Part shown: positions 35,095 through 46,632 of the stretch, one piece after another | Layout: the number at the start of each line of letters is the position of its first letter | Numbering within the stretch: position 1 is the stretch's first letter | Assembly (NCBI GenBank): GCA_022113835.1 | Contig: JAILWY010000029.1 | Location: 2,820,001-2,884,000 of the forward strand | Direction: 5' to 3' | Source of the DNA: Atopsyche davidsoni | Lineage: Eukaryota > Arthropoda > Insecta > Trichoptera > Hydrobiosidae | DNA: 64,000 bases | The notes under the pieces: model-generated | The model's input: only the letters and a program-made list of their open reading frames with translations | What the model was told of the DNA's origin: nothing | Database searches by the model: none | Position numbers and translations under genes: made by a program

Positions 35095-35480
35095 CAAATG
35101 TATAAAACGTCTATGATTGAACATATTTACGATAATGACATGCACTAGTGGCGTATTGCATCAGGTAGGCGGAGGCGAGCGCGCAGCGGGCACGCGCCCC
35201 ACCCTCCTCTCCCCTCCCGCATCCCCAAACAATAACACGCGCCGTCCCCTATTTTAGTGAAAAAACACAGTTTTTTTCAACAAATAATAACTCGCGTCCC
35301 GTATTCCCGATATCGGGACAACAGGGGGGCCAGTCTGCGCGAGCGCCGCCCGGTGTCAACACGTCCTCGCAGCCCGCGACAGCTCCGCGCTCTATGGCGC
35401 CTCGCGTCTCGCTGTCTATGGCCAAGAAAGCGCGTTCTTAACTCAAATTTTGACAGTTCACATTTGCACATTTGACATTT
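35095..35480 (+). promoter_or_regulatory. Candidate promoter region of the zinc-finger gene
   Basis: A TATAAAACG box lies at 35101. A CpG-rich, GC-rich block spans about 35155-35430, and TTTGACATTTGACATTTG repeats occur at 35468-35487. It sits just upstream of a 5'-UTR-like A-rich segment and a strong GTGAGT donor. This is inferred from position and composition; the transcription start is unknown. Confidence 0.35.
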
Positions 35481-35489
35481 GACATTTGT

Positions 35490-35907
35490 GTCCAGTTATT
35501 AGTTTATTAGAGCGTATTCCCGTTTAAAACAACAAAAACAAAAAAAAAAAAACTAAATTAATCAATTCAATACACACTGAGTTTACCAGAAAAATAACAA
35601 TAATCATCAAAAGTGAAACTAACTTATTCGCGTTCAAAACGACGTCAAACGTTTATTTTTTTTATAAACTTTTTTTTTTTTTCTTCAATGTTTACAATTA
35701 AAAGTGAAAGTAGCTCATAACTTTTATATATTTTTACGGCAAAAGTGTTTCTATTGATTATATTTCATTATAAAAAAAAAAATAGTGACATTAAGACTGA
35801 TTTTTAATAAAAAAAAATAATTTCACCATGACATTAAAAATTTCATAAAAAAGTGAACACTTTCTTTGAAAAAATGTGAAAACTGTGAATGTGTTAGTTT
35901 TCTTACT
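35490..35907 (+). other. Candidate non-coding first exon (5' UTR) of the zinc-finger gene
   Basis: The segment has the style of an insect leader: A-rich, with repeated AAAAGTGAA or GTGAAAACTGTGAA phrases and no transposon sequence. It ends at a strong 5' splice site (ACT then GTGAGT, donor at 35908). It contains four short upstream ORFs: 35688-35720 (10 codons), 35828-35848 (6 codons, good context CACCATGA), the start-stop ATGTGA at 35874-35879 and 35889-35897 (two codons). No AUG occurs before 35688. Assignment rests on signals only and needs transcript evidence. Confidence 0.4.
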
Positions 35908-36372
35908 GTGAGTACTTATAGCTTGCTATGTATTATTTATACCAGTGGCGTGCCGTACATTAGATGCTCAGTTAAAAATAAAATACAAAAAAACGTATAA
36001 ATGTACCGTTTTAAATTTGCTGATAAAGATTATAAAATATATTTTAAAAATTAAATAAAAAATATATTAGGGCAAGCAATGCTTTGTTCTTTGCGTGGAC
36101 TTTGTTACACTGCCTAACTTTTATTTTTACAGATATAATTTAGTTAGATTTTTAATGGTTTTATTTATCGGCAGTATTAAAAATAAAACTTTGCATTGAT
36201 TACCAATATTATTTATTTTTATGTTAATTAATTTTAAAGCGACTCATACTATTTTGTGGATTTGCATAGCAGGCATATTAATAAACAGAGGGAATCTTGA
36301 ATTTATGCATAAAATGATATAAAAATGCCTTTACATAATAAAATAATTATCTATAAAACTTACGTAATATAT

Positions 36373-36575
36373 ATTCAACATTTTTGACAAAAATTACACG
36401 GTAAAATTCCATTTTAATATTAAAATACTTGAGTGATTATTCCACTTGTTTTATTTCAAAATAATATATCGGTGACCGGTTTCGCCAACCTTTCATTTCC
36501 GTATCGTTTTTTATAATTCAAACGAAGTGCCAGAAAGGTGAGAGGTCGGCGAAACCGGTCACCAATATACTAAAG
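36373..36575. mobile_element. Family A palindromic element, copy 6, both arms
   Basis: AATATTTTTGACAAAAAT and GGTGACCGGTTTCGCC (about 36471-36486) are followed about 50 bp later by the complementary arm GGCGAAACCGGTCACCAAT (36550-36568). The two arm cores face each other, confirming the foldback structure of the family. Confidence 0.65.
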
Positions 36576-37544
36576 CATGTGTAAAATTTTATTTGCGTTG
36601 AAATTCGTCCCGCTGCTTCGTCACGCATTTTTTTGTCGCACTCTCGTCTATAGAAGGGAATGTAACAATTATTATAAAAAATGACCCAATCCCATGGACG
36701 CAGATGGCAGATATATTTAATTATTCAATTAACGAAATTATTATCTTTTTTAAAATTATTTAATCACGAATATTGCGCCACTTTGAATGCGTATCGTGTT
36801 CTGTCGTATTAAAGCATATGAATTATTACCTTTTTAATATTAAAAAAAAAAATATTTTTAAATTAAAAAAACAAATGTATTAATTTGCTCACTTTTTATA
36901 AGACATAAATCATAAAACAGCTTTATATTTTTTATTTAAATGAATAACAATATTTTTTTACATTACACAAAAATAAAACATAATCATTACGTTTTTAATA
37001 AATTCATTTTTTAAATAAACTTTAATTATTAAACAACATAATTATCTAAAATAACCATTGAATTCAATAGCACGAAATTTGTTTAAAATATCCACATTTC
37101 CGGTTAGGGTCTCGACATATTATAATATTTTTAAAATATTTAATATTTCGCAATGGGAATATTCGAAAATCATTATAAATTGAATTAAGTATTCGTACTT
37201 TAATTATGACACGCATATAATGATCAAAATTATTACTATATTATAGGGGTCGGTATACCCAGCGATATAGCAGTGGCTCGATCCCTACTTTTTAATAATA
37301 AAAAAATAGTATTTTTTTTCGTCGTTTTGCGTGTTCACTAAAATTATATCTATTTTTATTTATATCATAAATGTGATCACACAAATGCATATATCATTTT
37401 TATTTTTGAATGATTATTTTATTTAACATTGATTGATGTGATATTAAAAATATATACACGGGCCATTATTTATGATTATTTTCATTAATTATAAATATTA
37501 GGAGAAGGAAAGGAAAAAAAAAAAATTCAGTGCATTACTAATCA

Positions 37545-39200
37545 GATAGGATAGATTATCGCGCATGGTTTTTTATCAACCTTGGTTATTTATCAATCAA
37601 TCATTCCACCTCTCTCTCACTTTAACAATTAATGTTTTTAAAATCGTTACTTAGTTTGTGTAAACGCGAAAGCTTGCCGAAACCGGTCACCAATAAAAAA
37701 ATAACATATGATTGCACGTAGTCGCGGTTAGAATGATGAATAGGATAGATTATCGCGCGTGGATTTTTTTTATTTATCAACCAATTATTCCATCTCTCTC
37801 TCTATAAAATTTAATATTTTTAAAATCGTTACTTTATTTTGTGTAAACGCGAAAGCTTGCCGAAACCGGTCACCAATAAAAAATTAACATATGACTGCAC
37901 GTAGTCGCGGTTAGAATGATGAATATGATAGATTATCGCGCGTGGATTTTTTTTATTTATCAACCAATTATTCCATCTCTCTCTCTATAAAAATTAATAT
38001 TTTTAAAATCGTTACTTTATTTTGTGTAAACGCGAAAGCTTGCCGAAACCGGTCACCAATAAAAAATTAACATATGATTGCACGTAGTCGCGGTTAGAAT
38101 GATGAATATGATAGATTATCGCGCGTGGTTTTTTTATTTTATTTTTTATTTATCAACCAATTATTCCATCTCTCTCTATAACAATCAATATATTTAAAAT
38201 CGTTACTTAGTTTGTGTAAACGCGTCACCAATAAAAAAAATTACATACGATTGCACGCAGTCACGGTTAGAATGATGAATAGGCAATCAAATCGACAAAC
38301 TTGCTCTAATCGGATAGGGTAGATTATTGCGCGTAGGTTTTTTTATTTATCAACCAATCATTCCACCTCTCTCTCACTATAACAATTAATATTTTTAAAA
38401 TTGTTACTTAGTTTGTGTAAAGCCGAAACCGGTCACGAATAAAAAATTAACACATGATTGCACGTAGTCGCGGTTAGAATGACGAACAGGATAGATTATC
38501 GCGCTTGGTTCTTTTTATTTATCAACCAATGATTCCATCTCTCTCTATAAAAATTAATATATTTAAAATCGTTACTTAGTTTGTGCAAATGCAAAAGCTT
38601 GCCAAAACCGGTCACCAATAAAAAAATAACATATGATTGCACGCAGTCGCGGTTAGAATGATGAATAGGATAGATTATCGCGCTTGGTTCTTTTTATTTA
38701 TCAACCAATGATTCCATCTCTCTCTATAAAAATTAATATTTTTAAAATCGTTACTTAGTTTGTGTAAAGCCGAAACCGGTCACCAATAAAAAAATTAACA
38801 TACGATTGCACGTAGTCGCGGTTAGAATGATGAATAGGATAGATTATCGCGCTTGGTTCTTTTTATTTATCAACCAATTATTCCATCTCTCTTTCTCTAT
38901 AAAAATTTATTTATTTAAAATCGTTACTTAGTTTGTGCAAACGCAAAAGCTTGCCGAAGCCGATCACCAATAAAAAAATTACATACGATTGCACGCAGTC
39001 GCGGTTAGAATGATGAATAGGATAGATTATCGCGCGTGGATTTTTTTTATTTATCAACCAATTATTCCATCTCTCTCTCTATAAAAATTAATATTTTTAA
39101 AATCGTTACTTAGTTTGTGTAAAGCCGAAACCGGTCACCAATACAAAATTAACATACGATTGCACGCAGTCGCGGTTAGAATGATGAATAGGATAGATTA
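37545..39200 (+). repeat. Satellite-like array of about 180-bp monomers in the intron
   Basis: ATAGATTATCGCG or a variant starts at 37551, 37745, 37928, 38111, 38319, 38491, 38670, 38839, 39022 and 39193. Intervals are 194, 183, 183, 208, 172, 179, 169, 183 and 171 bp. Each monomer has ATTTATCAACCAAT, CCATCTCTCTCT, TTTAAAATCGTTACTT, AAAGCTTGCCGAAACCGG or a shortened form, and TTGCACGTAGTCGCGGTTAG. The CGAAACCGGTCACCAATAAA part is the arm core of family A. The 38111 unit lacks most of it, and the unit ending near 38319 carries an extra 30-odd bases. The tenth monomer is cut off 57-70 bp before the splice acceptor. Confidence 0.9.
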
Positions 39201-39235
39201 TCGCGCGTGTTTGTGTTTGTTTTAGTTAGTGTGTG

Positions 39236-39263
39236 TTGACTAAGCGTGCGCCCTGTGTTCCAG
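39236..39263 (+). promoter_or_regulatory. 3' splice site (branch point and acceptor) of the coding exon
   Basis: TGACTAAG at 39236-39243 resembles the CTAAY branch consensus, with the branch A about 21 nt before the AG at 39262-39263. The intervening CCCTGTGTTCCAG is a good acceptor. The exon then opens with ATGCTGCGGTGA, a three-codon upstream ORF. Confidence 0.6.
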
Positions 39264-39275
39264 ATGCTGCGGTGA
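39264..39275 (+). other. Minimal upstream ORF, in frame with the main CDS
   Basis: ATG CTG CGG TGA begins at the first base after the splice acceptor and ends 24 nt before the main ATG. It shares the main frame, so its TGA also blocks any N-terminal extension from upstream exons. Confidence 0.6.
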
Positions 39276-39299
39276 CGTGGCCCCACGCCGCCCCACGCC

Positions 39300-42200
39300 A
39301 TGTCCACGGGGGCCAAGCGGGCCGCCCCGGGGCTGCCCCCGCTCAAGCCCAAGCGCCGCAAGCAGGCCGTGCCGCTGCGCATCCAGAGCCCCGCGCCCGG
39401 GGAGATCCCGCCCGGGGAGGTCCCGCCCGGGGAGGTCCCGCCCGGGGAGGTCCCGCCCGGGGAGATCCCGCCCGGAGAGCGCCCGCCCCACGGCGGGGAA
39501 CCACCCGAGCGGCCGCCCCACGCGCGAGCACCATACGGCGGCGGCGAGGACCCGGACGGATACAGGCAGGCGGAGGACGTCTACTCGCGACACGGCTCCC
39601 CGGAATGCACGCAGGGTAGGTTCCCGTGCAGGAAGTGCGGGCTGATCTTCCCGTCTCTGGAGCAAATGGGATACCACTGCGAGAACGAGCACTCCGAGAG
39701 GAACGGCAGGTCCGCGCACGGGCTGGAATGCAAGACGGAACCGTACGAGGCGGACGACCACAGCCCCGATGCCAACCCCAACCCGCTCTCCAACCTCCCC
39801 GATCCGCGGATGGAGGCGTGGGGCGTTGACTTCCAAGCCAAGATGGCAGACCTTTACAAAAACGCCCTCGGCTATCCGCCGGACATCCCCAAAGAATCCC
39901 TCCCTCCCAATTTCAACCCCCTCTGTCCGCCCTTCCCCATGTTCTCCTCCGCGGTCCCCCCGCAGCGGCCCATGATGGAGCCGATCAGGATTTTCAACCC
40001 CGAAGCCTACTGCGAGCTTTGCAGTAAAGAGTTCTGCAACAAGTATTTCCTGAAAACGCACAAGGCCAACAAGCACGGAATATACGAGAACACGCCTTCC
40101 AGCAGCGCTTCGGAAAACAACATGAGCATGGAGCCGAACTTCATGCCGGCCGCGTTCGCGTCGTCGGCCATGAAGTTCAAGAACAACATGATGATCGCCG
40201 ACTACGCCAAGTCATACGAGGCAGCCCTGCTGGCCAGCCAGAGGCACAAAGCCAAGATCCAGAGGATGATGGAAGAAGCGCGAGACCTCGAGAAGGTGAA
40301 CATGGAATCGCAGGGCTCGGGAATCCAAATCCCCGTGAACTCGAGACAGCTGCAGCTCGAAGACGTGAGGAGCAGCTCTGACGATAACACGATACCGGAG
40401 AACTTCATCTTCAAGGGGGACGCTCGTCACGATCAGGACGAGCCGTTCATGACCCCGACTCCCAGGAAGCTGTCTCCGGACTCCTCCAAGCGCGCCAGAG
40501 AGTCAGGTTTCAACATTGACACACTCCGAAGGCTCGGGGTGATAAACCCAGAAGCGTTCTGTAAAATCTGTTGCAAAGAATACTGCAACAAGTACTTCTT
40601 GAAGACGCACAAGATCAAGAGGCACGGCTTGCTGCCTTCCCCGACGGAAAAGTTCCCAATACAGAAAGACCCACTACAGCAAACACCTGAAAACTTCGAA
40701 CGAAAAGAAGGACAGACCAGCCCACTGAACCTGATCATGGCAGAAGACTTGCAAGTGAAGCCATCTTGTCCGGAACCTATAAGCACGCCAAAACTACCCA
40801 AAGAAATCATATTACCCATAATTAATAACATAAGACCTCATTCCACGCAATCTGTGGAATCTGGAAGTCACGAGAGTAAGATAAATGAAGAAGTTGCCAA
40901 AAACGAGCAAGCGAAACAATCACCGACCACTATTTTCATCAGTGAGGACCTCCAAAAGCTGCAGACCATGATATCCCAGCTGAACGACTTGAGTGTCAAC
41001 AAAATAGTGGAATGTTACATGTGCAAGAAGGAGTTCGATAATAACTACGTGCTGCAATTCCACATGATGTCAGACCACGGGGTATCTATGCCAGGATCTG
41101 TGGAGAACTTCTCCTTGCCCTCGGTAAGCGGTGAAGAAAACAACTCGGACATCGCCAACCACAAAATGACGTGCACCATCTGCGAGAAGGATTTCCCATC
41201 GTTACTGCTGCTCAAAAAGCACATTGAGGAGTTCCACACTCCCAAGATGAACTTCAACGATCCGTCTAAACTGCCAATCGACGGGATCCCCTCGGAGAAA
41301 GAAATGAACCAGCAGAGAGAGCGCAGAGCTTCCATGTCCCTAACGCCAACCAACAGCTACTGTGAAATATGCAATAAGGAGCTTTGCAACAAATACTTCA
41401 TGAAGACCCACATGCAGAGAATGCACGGCATCGAGATAGAGAACGGGACTCAAATAGGTGGGGTGATATGCGATATCTGCAATAAAGAATTGTGCAGCAA
41501 ATACTTCCTGAGAGTCCACAAGCATAATACGCACGGCATCGTAGAGCCGGGGGCTCCTCTACCACAGATGAGGAACTTGACAGAGCCTGAAAGCTTCAGC
41601 GCCCCGCAAATCGCAAGCCCGCTCAAACCGCCACCCGAAGCGAGCATCCTCAACAACAGGTTCATCGCCCATTTCATAGAAGTTTGCCCCTTTTGCAGCA
41701 GAAGGTTCAGAACCAGCAAGTGGTTAAAGGCCCACCTCCTGAGCGACCACGGAAAGGCTGGAGTCGACAAATGGAAGGAGCTGGAAGTGCAGTACAAAGC
41801 CCAAGCCAAAGTACAAGCGGCCAAGAGCAGTAAGCAGATTGGGAATTCACTATCGATCCCGGACTCTAGCAATATGCCCAATAATTCTCAGAATTTACCA
41901 ATAGACCTGCAGGAGAGGCTGCCATTCTATTCCAAACTAGTGGAGCCGAAGCTGTTGAACATGTTCAACTTGAACAATCCTGATATGAAGACTTACAACT
42001 GTTCCTATTGCCCTTTCTCTACATCTATACTGTCATTTTTGTATGTTCATGAAAAGTCCCACGTTCAAGGACCCGAGATGGACATTCTTTGTCCGATGTG
42101 TCCCGAGTCCTTCGGCAAGCCGGAAGCGCTGCAGTTTCACATAATAACCGCCCACTCTCTCCCGGAGTGGAGAGACAGGATCGGACCGGACTCCAGTCCC

Positions 42201-42641
42201 CCTTCCAACAGAGAGTGCCAAAGCCGAGCGACCAAAACCCCCGAAACCAGCGAGGAGAAGCAGAGCCGGCCAGGAAACGGAAAGGCGGAACTTTTCGAAT
42301 GCTACGAATGCGATTATAAATCATGCAATTTCGGAGAGATGGAAGATCATCTCAGAACGCAGCATTATGCAGTCAGAGACGGCAACGCGGAGCCAGTTTC
42401 AGATAATGCGGATGGAGAGAATTATGGAGAAGACTTGAGTAGGAAGAACAAGATGCCCGCGATCTACGCGGTGCCCCAAAACCTGGATGCGGAGGAAGAG
42501 GCCATCACCATGCAGCCCTTCGTGATAGAGGAGAGCGGTCCGGAGGCGGACGGCAAGTTCGTGCCGTCGCTGGTGTTCCTCCCTGTTCGCAGGAGAGCCA
42601 CCGGCACCATCACCATCTCCTTCAACCTGACTCCGGCCTGA
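39300..42641 (+). CDS. C2H2 zinc-finger protein with eleven fingers, probable nuclear DNA-binding regulator
   Basis: A 1113-residue protein in one exon. The start has a purine at -3 (GCCATG) and follows an in-frame stop at 39273, so it is firm. The N-terminus has a basic NLS-like KPKRRK (16-21) and a five-fold GE(V/I)PP repeat (34-60). Eleven C2H2 fingers, first Cys to last His: 110-131, 238-259, 421-442, 572-593, 625-646, 688-709, 724-745, 796-817, 901-921, 931-952 and 1001-1022. Most have C-X2-C-X12-H-X4-H spacing; the ninth has X3. Fingers 2, 3, 6 and 7 share K-E-x-C-(N/S)-KYF-(L/M)-(K/R)-x-H followed by HG(I/L), pointing to duplication within the gene. Linkers are long and disordered, unlike tandem KRAB-type arrays. 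PLNLI (475-479) and GEDLS (1043-1047) resemble the CtBP-binding motif PxDLS; that is inference. The first 700 bp are much richer in GC than the rest. I do not recognise a named orthologue with confidence. A transcriptional role is inferred from the family. Confidence 0.93.
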   Translation: MSTGAKRAAPGLPPLKPKRRKQAVPLRIQSPAPGEIPPGEVPPGEVPPGEVPPGEIPPGERPPHGGEPPERPPHARAPYGGGEDPDGYRQAEDVYSRHGSPECTQGRFPCRKCGLIFPSLEQMGYHCENEHSERNGRSAHGLECKTEPYEADDHSPDANPNPLSNLPDPRMEAWGVDFQAKMADLYKNALGYPPDIPKESLPPNFNPLCPPFPMFSSAVPPQRPMMEPIRIFNPEAYCELCSKEFCNKYFLKTHKANKHGIYENTPSSSASENNMSMEPNFMPAAFASSAMKFKNNMMIADYAKSYEAALLASQRHKAKIQRMMEEARDLEKVNMESQGSGIQIPVNSRQLQLEDVRSSSDDNTIPENFIFKGDARHDQDEPFMTPTPRKLSPDSSKRARESGFNIDTLRRLGVINPEAFCKICCKEYCNKYFLKTHKIKRHGLLPSPTEKFPIQKDPLQQTPENFERKEGQTSPLNLIMAEDLQVKPSCPEPISTPKLPKEIILPIINNIRPHSTQSVESGSHESKINEEVAKNEQAKQSPTTIFISEDLQKLQTMISQLNDLSVNKIVECYMCKKEFDNNYVLQFHMMSDHGVSMPGSVENFSLPSVSGEENNSDIANHKMTCTICEKDFPSLLLLKKHIEEFHTPKMNFNDPSKLPIDGIPSEKEMNQQRERRASMSLTPTNSYCEICNKELCNKYFMKTHMQRMHGIEIENGTQIGGVICDICNKELCSKYFLRVHKHNTHGIVEPGAPLPQMRNLTEPESFSAPQIASPLKPPPEASILNNRFIAHFIEVCPFCSRRFRTSKWLKAHLLSDHGKAGVDKWKELEVQYKAQAKVQAAKSSKQIGNSLSIPDSSNMPNNSQNLPIDLQERLPFYSKLVEPKLLNMFNLNNPDMKTYNCSYCPFSTSILSFLYVHEKSHVQGPEMDILCPMCPESFGKPEALQFHIITAHSLPEWRDRIGPDSSPPSNRECQSRATKTPETSEEKQSRPGNGKAELFECYECDYKSCNFGEMEDHLRTQHYAVRDGNAEPVSDNADGENYGEDLSRKNKMPAIYAVPQNLDAEEEAITMQPFVIEESGPEADGKFVPSLVFLPVRRRATGTITISFNLTPA
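39399..39479 (+). repeat. 15-bp coding minisatellite (GE(V/I)PP repeat)
   Basis: Just over five copies of a 15-bp unit (CCCGGGGAGGTCCCG phase) encode PGEVP/PGEIP repeats at residues 34-60. The repeat keeps frame and probably varies in copy number between individuals. Confidence 0.85.
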
Positions 42642-43779
42642 GAGAGAAGGCCGCAGACAAAAAAAAGCACACAAAAAATAGTTCCTATTCTAGCCAGTAA
42701 GTTTTATATTTATACGGAATGAAATCTGAGTATTTAGTTTGGTTTAGGTACAGATGGATGTTCGGTAGCGTTTGTAAAAAATATACATTTAAGACAAATT
42801 TTTCGCGAGGCGAGAGCGGCCACAACCGTTCTCGCCGTACTAAAAAATGGGTAAAAAATAACAATTAAAATTTAGATGAATATTTCAGACGAGTCATGGT
42901 GCTAACCATTTTATTAGTGCGTGAAAAAACTTGTATTTCAACCTAAGGTAAGAAGTGAAATGTTCCTTTTTTACATAATAAGATGATACTTAATTGGAAT
43001 ACGTACTAGGGCGTATTTGACTTGTCTGTGCTAGCTCTTATCACACAGTAACAATATGTGTTTCTTATTTGAGTGTATATTGCGTGGATCTTGAGAGAGG
43101 CGGAGATGGCTACACCTGTGATTATACTATATATATTATTATCTATATTCGTGTATGACATTAGTTAAGTATTGGGTACGTTCTGTTTTACTAGTGCGAT
43201 TGTTAGGGCGGGTCCTGCGTGCTCGCTACACTGCTTGCTGACAACTACTGCTCTGGCAATGCACTCTGTCTCTCGCACTTGCAATTATAAAATAATCTCT
43301 CCTTCGCTAGTCCTTCCCTAGTGAACTTTATAGATTGCAATCCTTTTAAAGCCCATATATTTCCATAAATAAGCAAAAAAAAATTAATCTAAATAACTCC
43401 TACGTGCTTTTTCATCTTTGTAACTCTAAATAACCAGATCAGTCAATACATCGCAACGGTATCACATTACAGTACTTTCCGGATCACTAAGTTCACTTTG
43501 AGCAATCGTAGACAAACATTTTTTCATATTAAAAAATTTACTATGCACGGTTGACTGAAAAACATTTTTTCTATGGTAGTTTTTTTTTTTTTAATAAGCT
43601 TTAAAAGGATTAAAGATTTCTAATTGTTAAATTTACTTTTTAACGCCTCGTTTGCAATCGGCTAAATTTAAAATTAGTAACTAACAACCGCAATTGAAGA
43701 AGAATCTGTCAATTAAAAATATAAGGCAGAGACAGTGCCAGAAGCGTAGACATAGAAACTCCAACTGTCAAGATCCAGT

Positions 43780-43815
43780 GTAGTCTACGGTGCACCTGTA
43801 GTCTGCGGTGCACCA
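43780..43815 (+). repeat. 18-bp tandem duplication
   Basis: GTAGTCTACGGTGCACCT at 43780-43797 is followed directly by GTAGTCTGCGGTGCACCA. There are two mismatches in 18. Confidence 0.8.
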
Positions 43816-46632
43816 GCATGCGAGGTCTGCCAGCTAGTCATCTTGATGTTTCATCTAGTCGATTTGAGAGTATTTACCATGTCTTTATGTATGACATATT
43901 TCATCGAGCTTAACGATCTCTTTTATAATTTTTATGTACATAATTGCCCTTTACACGCCCGGACCCTCCCAGACAAGGGGAGGAACCTGTTTTCTTGAGG
44001 ATCAGTTAAACGGAGCCATTTCACCGAATATATTTTTAAGCCTCATGTGTTAAGTAAGATGTTATTGGTAGTGTACCCCAACGTGTTTGAAACGTGCAGA
44101 TGAACGGCGGTCTACGTTGCAATTTAATTTCACATTTGACCTTGAATTTATGTTATATATAAAAATACATTAAACCAGTGTAATAAGAATTACCTATATA
44201 ACCAATCGTAGCTCTGTGCTTATAAAAGGCGAGGCCAAGAACAAATTTAATATTCTCAGCGTTAACGTCAAATGTTATTCCAAAAAGAAAGATAGAGTAT
44301 AATGCCGTACGCCGTTATTTTTTCTTTGTAAGGTAGATCGGCATGAGTCTGCGCGTTTCAATTCTTCAAATGAGTTCCTATTTCATCGGTTTGCCTAGAA
44401 AAAATTTTAAATTAGCAAAAATGATGAATTTACTATATTGTCCACGTTATTTTTAAATTGTCGAAGACGAGTCGGGAGTACTTAGTGTTTAGTTTGCTGA
44501 AGTCATAGTGAGGATTATGATTTTAACGATGACAAGTCCATTTGAGTTCCTAACTAGTCGCTAAAAAGAAGAATATTTATGAAGCTTTGAACTTTTTTCT
44601 CGGTTTGAGCGCATCAGCATTCCTTATCTACTCCAGTAAAGATAAAAGAAAGTACAAAATTTAGATATAGATTGAATATTTTGACGGATCTTGGACGGTT
44701 TTCGGTCGTTGTACTCCGGGATTCCGAGCGTTTAATTTTCTACGGGATTTACACAGTATGAGTCAGTAATACGTAACGCAATTTCCTAACCGCGCTTTCG
44801 GGAGTCCTTGTTTAATGAAGAACGATTTGATACAAGTAGTATTTCTTGATAATTGGAAGTATAGGAGTTAACTACACATAGAAAGACTGAATATTCGACA
44901 TCTTTAGCGAGACAACAGTACCAAATGACGACTCCACTAAACTTTTAAACAATATGTTAGCGTAAGAAGACTATAGAAGAATTATACACGAGACGATTCG
45001 TAAATTAAGTATTCTTCGCACCCATGACAACCACTATAGTTCCTATATATTATCTATCCATAGGGTGTTCAGATTATTCATATTTATATTATATACATTA
45101 TATGCAGGCGAGGTATATGCGCTGACGGCTACGAGAACCATCACACTTGTGCATCCATCGCACGGCAGATGCGTGATGAACGTCCACAGCTTACTAAAGA
45201 CTTAATAATAATACTTGGTGTTTCATATTGATTAACAGATTGCCATTTTTGATTATTATCACAATAAAACCAATCGCGATCAAAAATATTTATATTTGTT
45301 TGCAATTTTAAAACGTCACGCAAGCGTTGGCATATTTTTTTTAAATTGTATGTACATTTCTTTCATAAAAACCATATTTTATATATTAATGACAAAAGTG
45401 CATGGCTAGTCTTTAGTACACTGCGTGCTTTCACTGCGTGTCTCTGTCGTTGCATTGGTTTTTTTTATTGCAGTAAAGTCAGAAGAATTCTTTAACTCAT
45501 TGCCATTTCTATAAAAAACGGTTATAACGATTAAGAATGGGAATGCTTTGCTACAATATTTGTATAAAGCAATATGTGATATTTTACATACGTAAATAAG
45601 AATATAGAAGACATTATGAGAGTCACTTGAAACAATGAATTTTAATCGTTATAACCTTTATTACAAACAGCTGATGATGATCACATTTAATACTTCAAAT
45701 CCTAAGTACACCCTTTTGCTCTTTAGTAGGTATTTTAAAATTGATTTATCTTGAATGATGGATGAATATATATGAGAAAAGTGTAATGTTTCTCGGGGCC
45801 TGTCTTTAAACTTCATTTTTAAGTAAGAATAAGAGATGAGCCGGTCGGATGTCTTGCTCAACGTAATAACTTCTCGGTTAGGCTTGATTGTTTTCGATTA
45901 TCCAAAAAGAGATCTCATTTTTTAACTCGTCCGTCTGAAAATTCTACAACGCCACGACGACCTGTTTTAAACACTGCCAAACACGTGGAGCATTTTGAAC
46001 GCAATCATAAATGCTAATCGATCAATTGTTTACGGTTGAAAATGGTCGGTTATCAAAGACGGACGAATAATATTTATTATATTGCTGTTTATAGAAACAG
46101 AAAAAAACCAAAAGTAAAGTTCCTCGAATGCCTATTGTACCGATTGCTAGTCATTTTCCAAATATATGACAAAATTCCGTGTATAATTTTGTCCAATCTA
46201 ACGCATAGCCCCAAAATATATAATGAATTTAGCCAGTAAAATATTCCTTAGAGAATTCGCTTCTTATCCACATCATTTCTTAAATGTCCAATGATTGTGA
46301 AGTGTTCTTTTCCTACTTTAATATAATGAAAAAAAAAAAACTATGAAATCTATGATTTATTAAGTTCCTACCATTTGTATTAAGAAACTGATTTGTAAAA
46401 TCAAAATTGTAAGCGATCGATCCTCAAATATTCTCCAAAAAATACTCGGCCGCAATTCCCCTCGCTAACAAAACAAACGTTCAGAAATGATACAGCAATG
46501 CCGCTTATATTGACGATGGCAAAAAAATTTGCAACAACTAAAAAAATAACGCGTTCATTTTAGTCTTTAGAAAGAAAATCATACATCGTCCGCGACGCAA
46601 AGTCTTATCGTTGATGTTGCACGGCTTGATAA

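Larger units (their letters stand above)
35908..39263 (+). other. Candidate intron upstream of the coding exon
   Basis: GTGAGT at 35908-35913 and AG at 39262-39263 define a 3356-bp GT-AG intron. The 3' end has a branch-like TGACTAAG at 39236-39243 and a GCCCTGTGTTCCAG tract. A second potential acceptor (TTTGTTTTAG) ends at 39225. The interior holds a GTGGCGTGC repeat fragment near 35945, a family A palindrome and the satellite array. 36576-37500 is AT-rich with nothing recognised. Confidence 0.4.

Noticed and set aside
39240..40076. 278-codon frame on the - strand
   Set aside because: Shadow of the GC-rich 5' part of the zinc-finger coding sequence, which has clear fingers and codon structure on the + strand.
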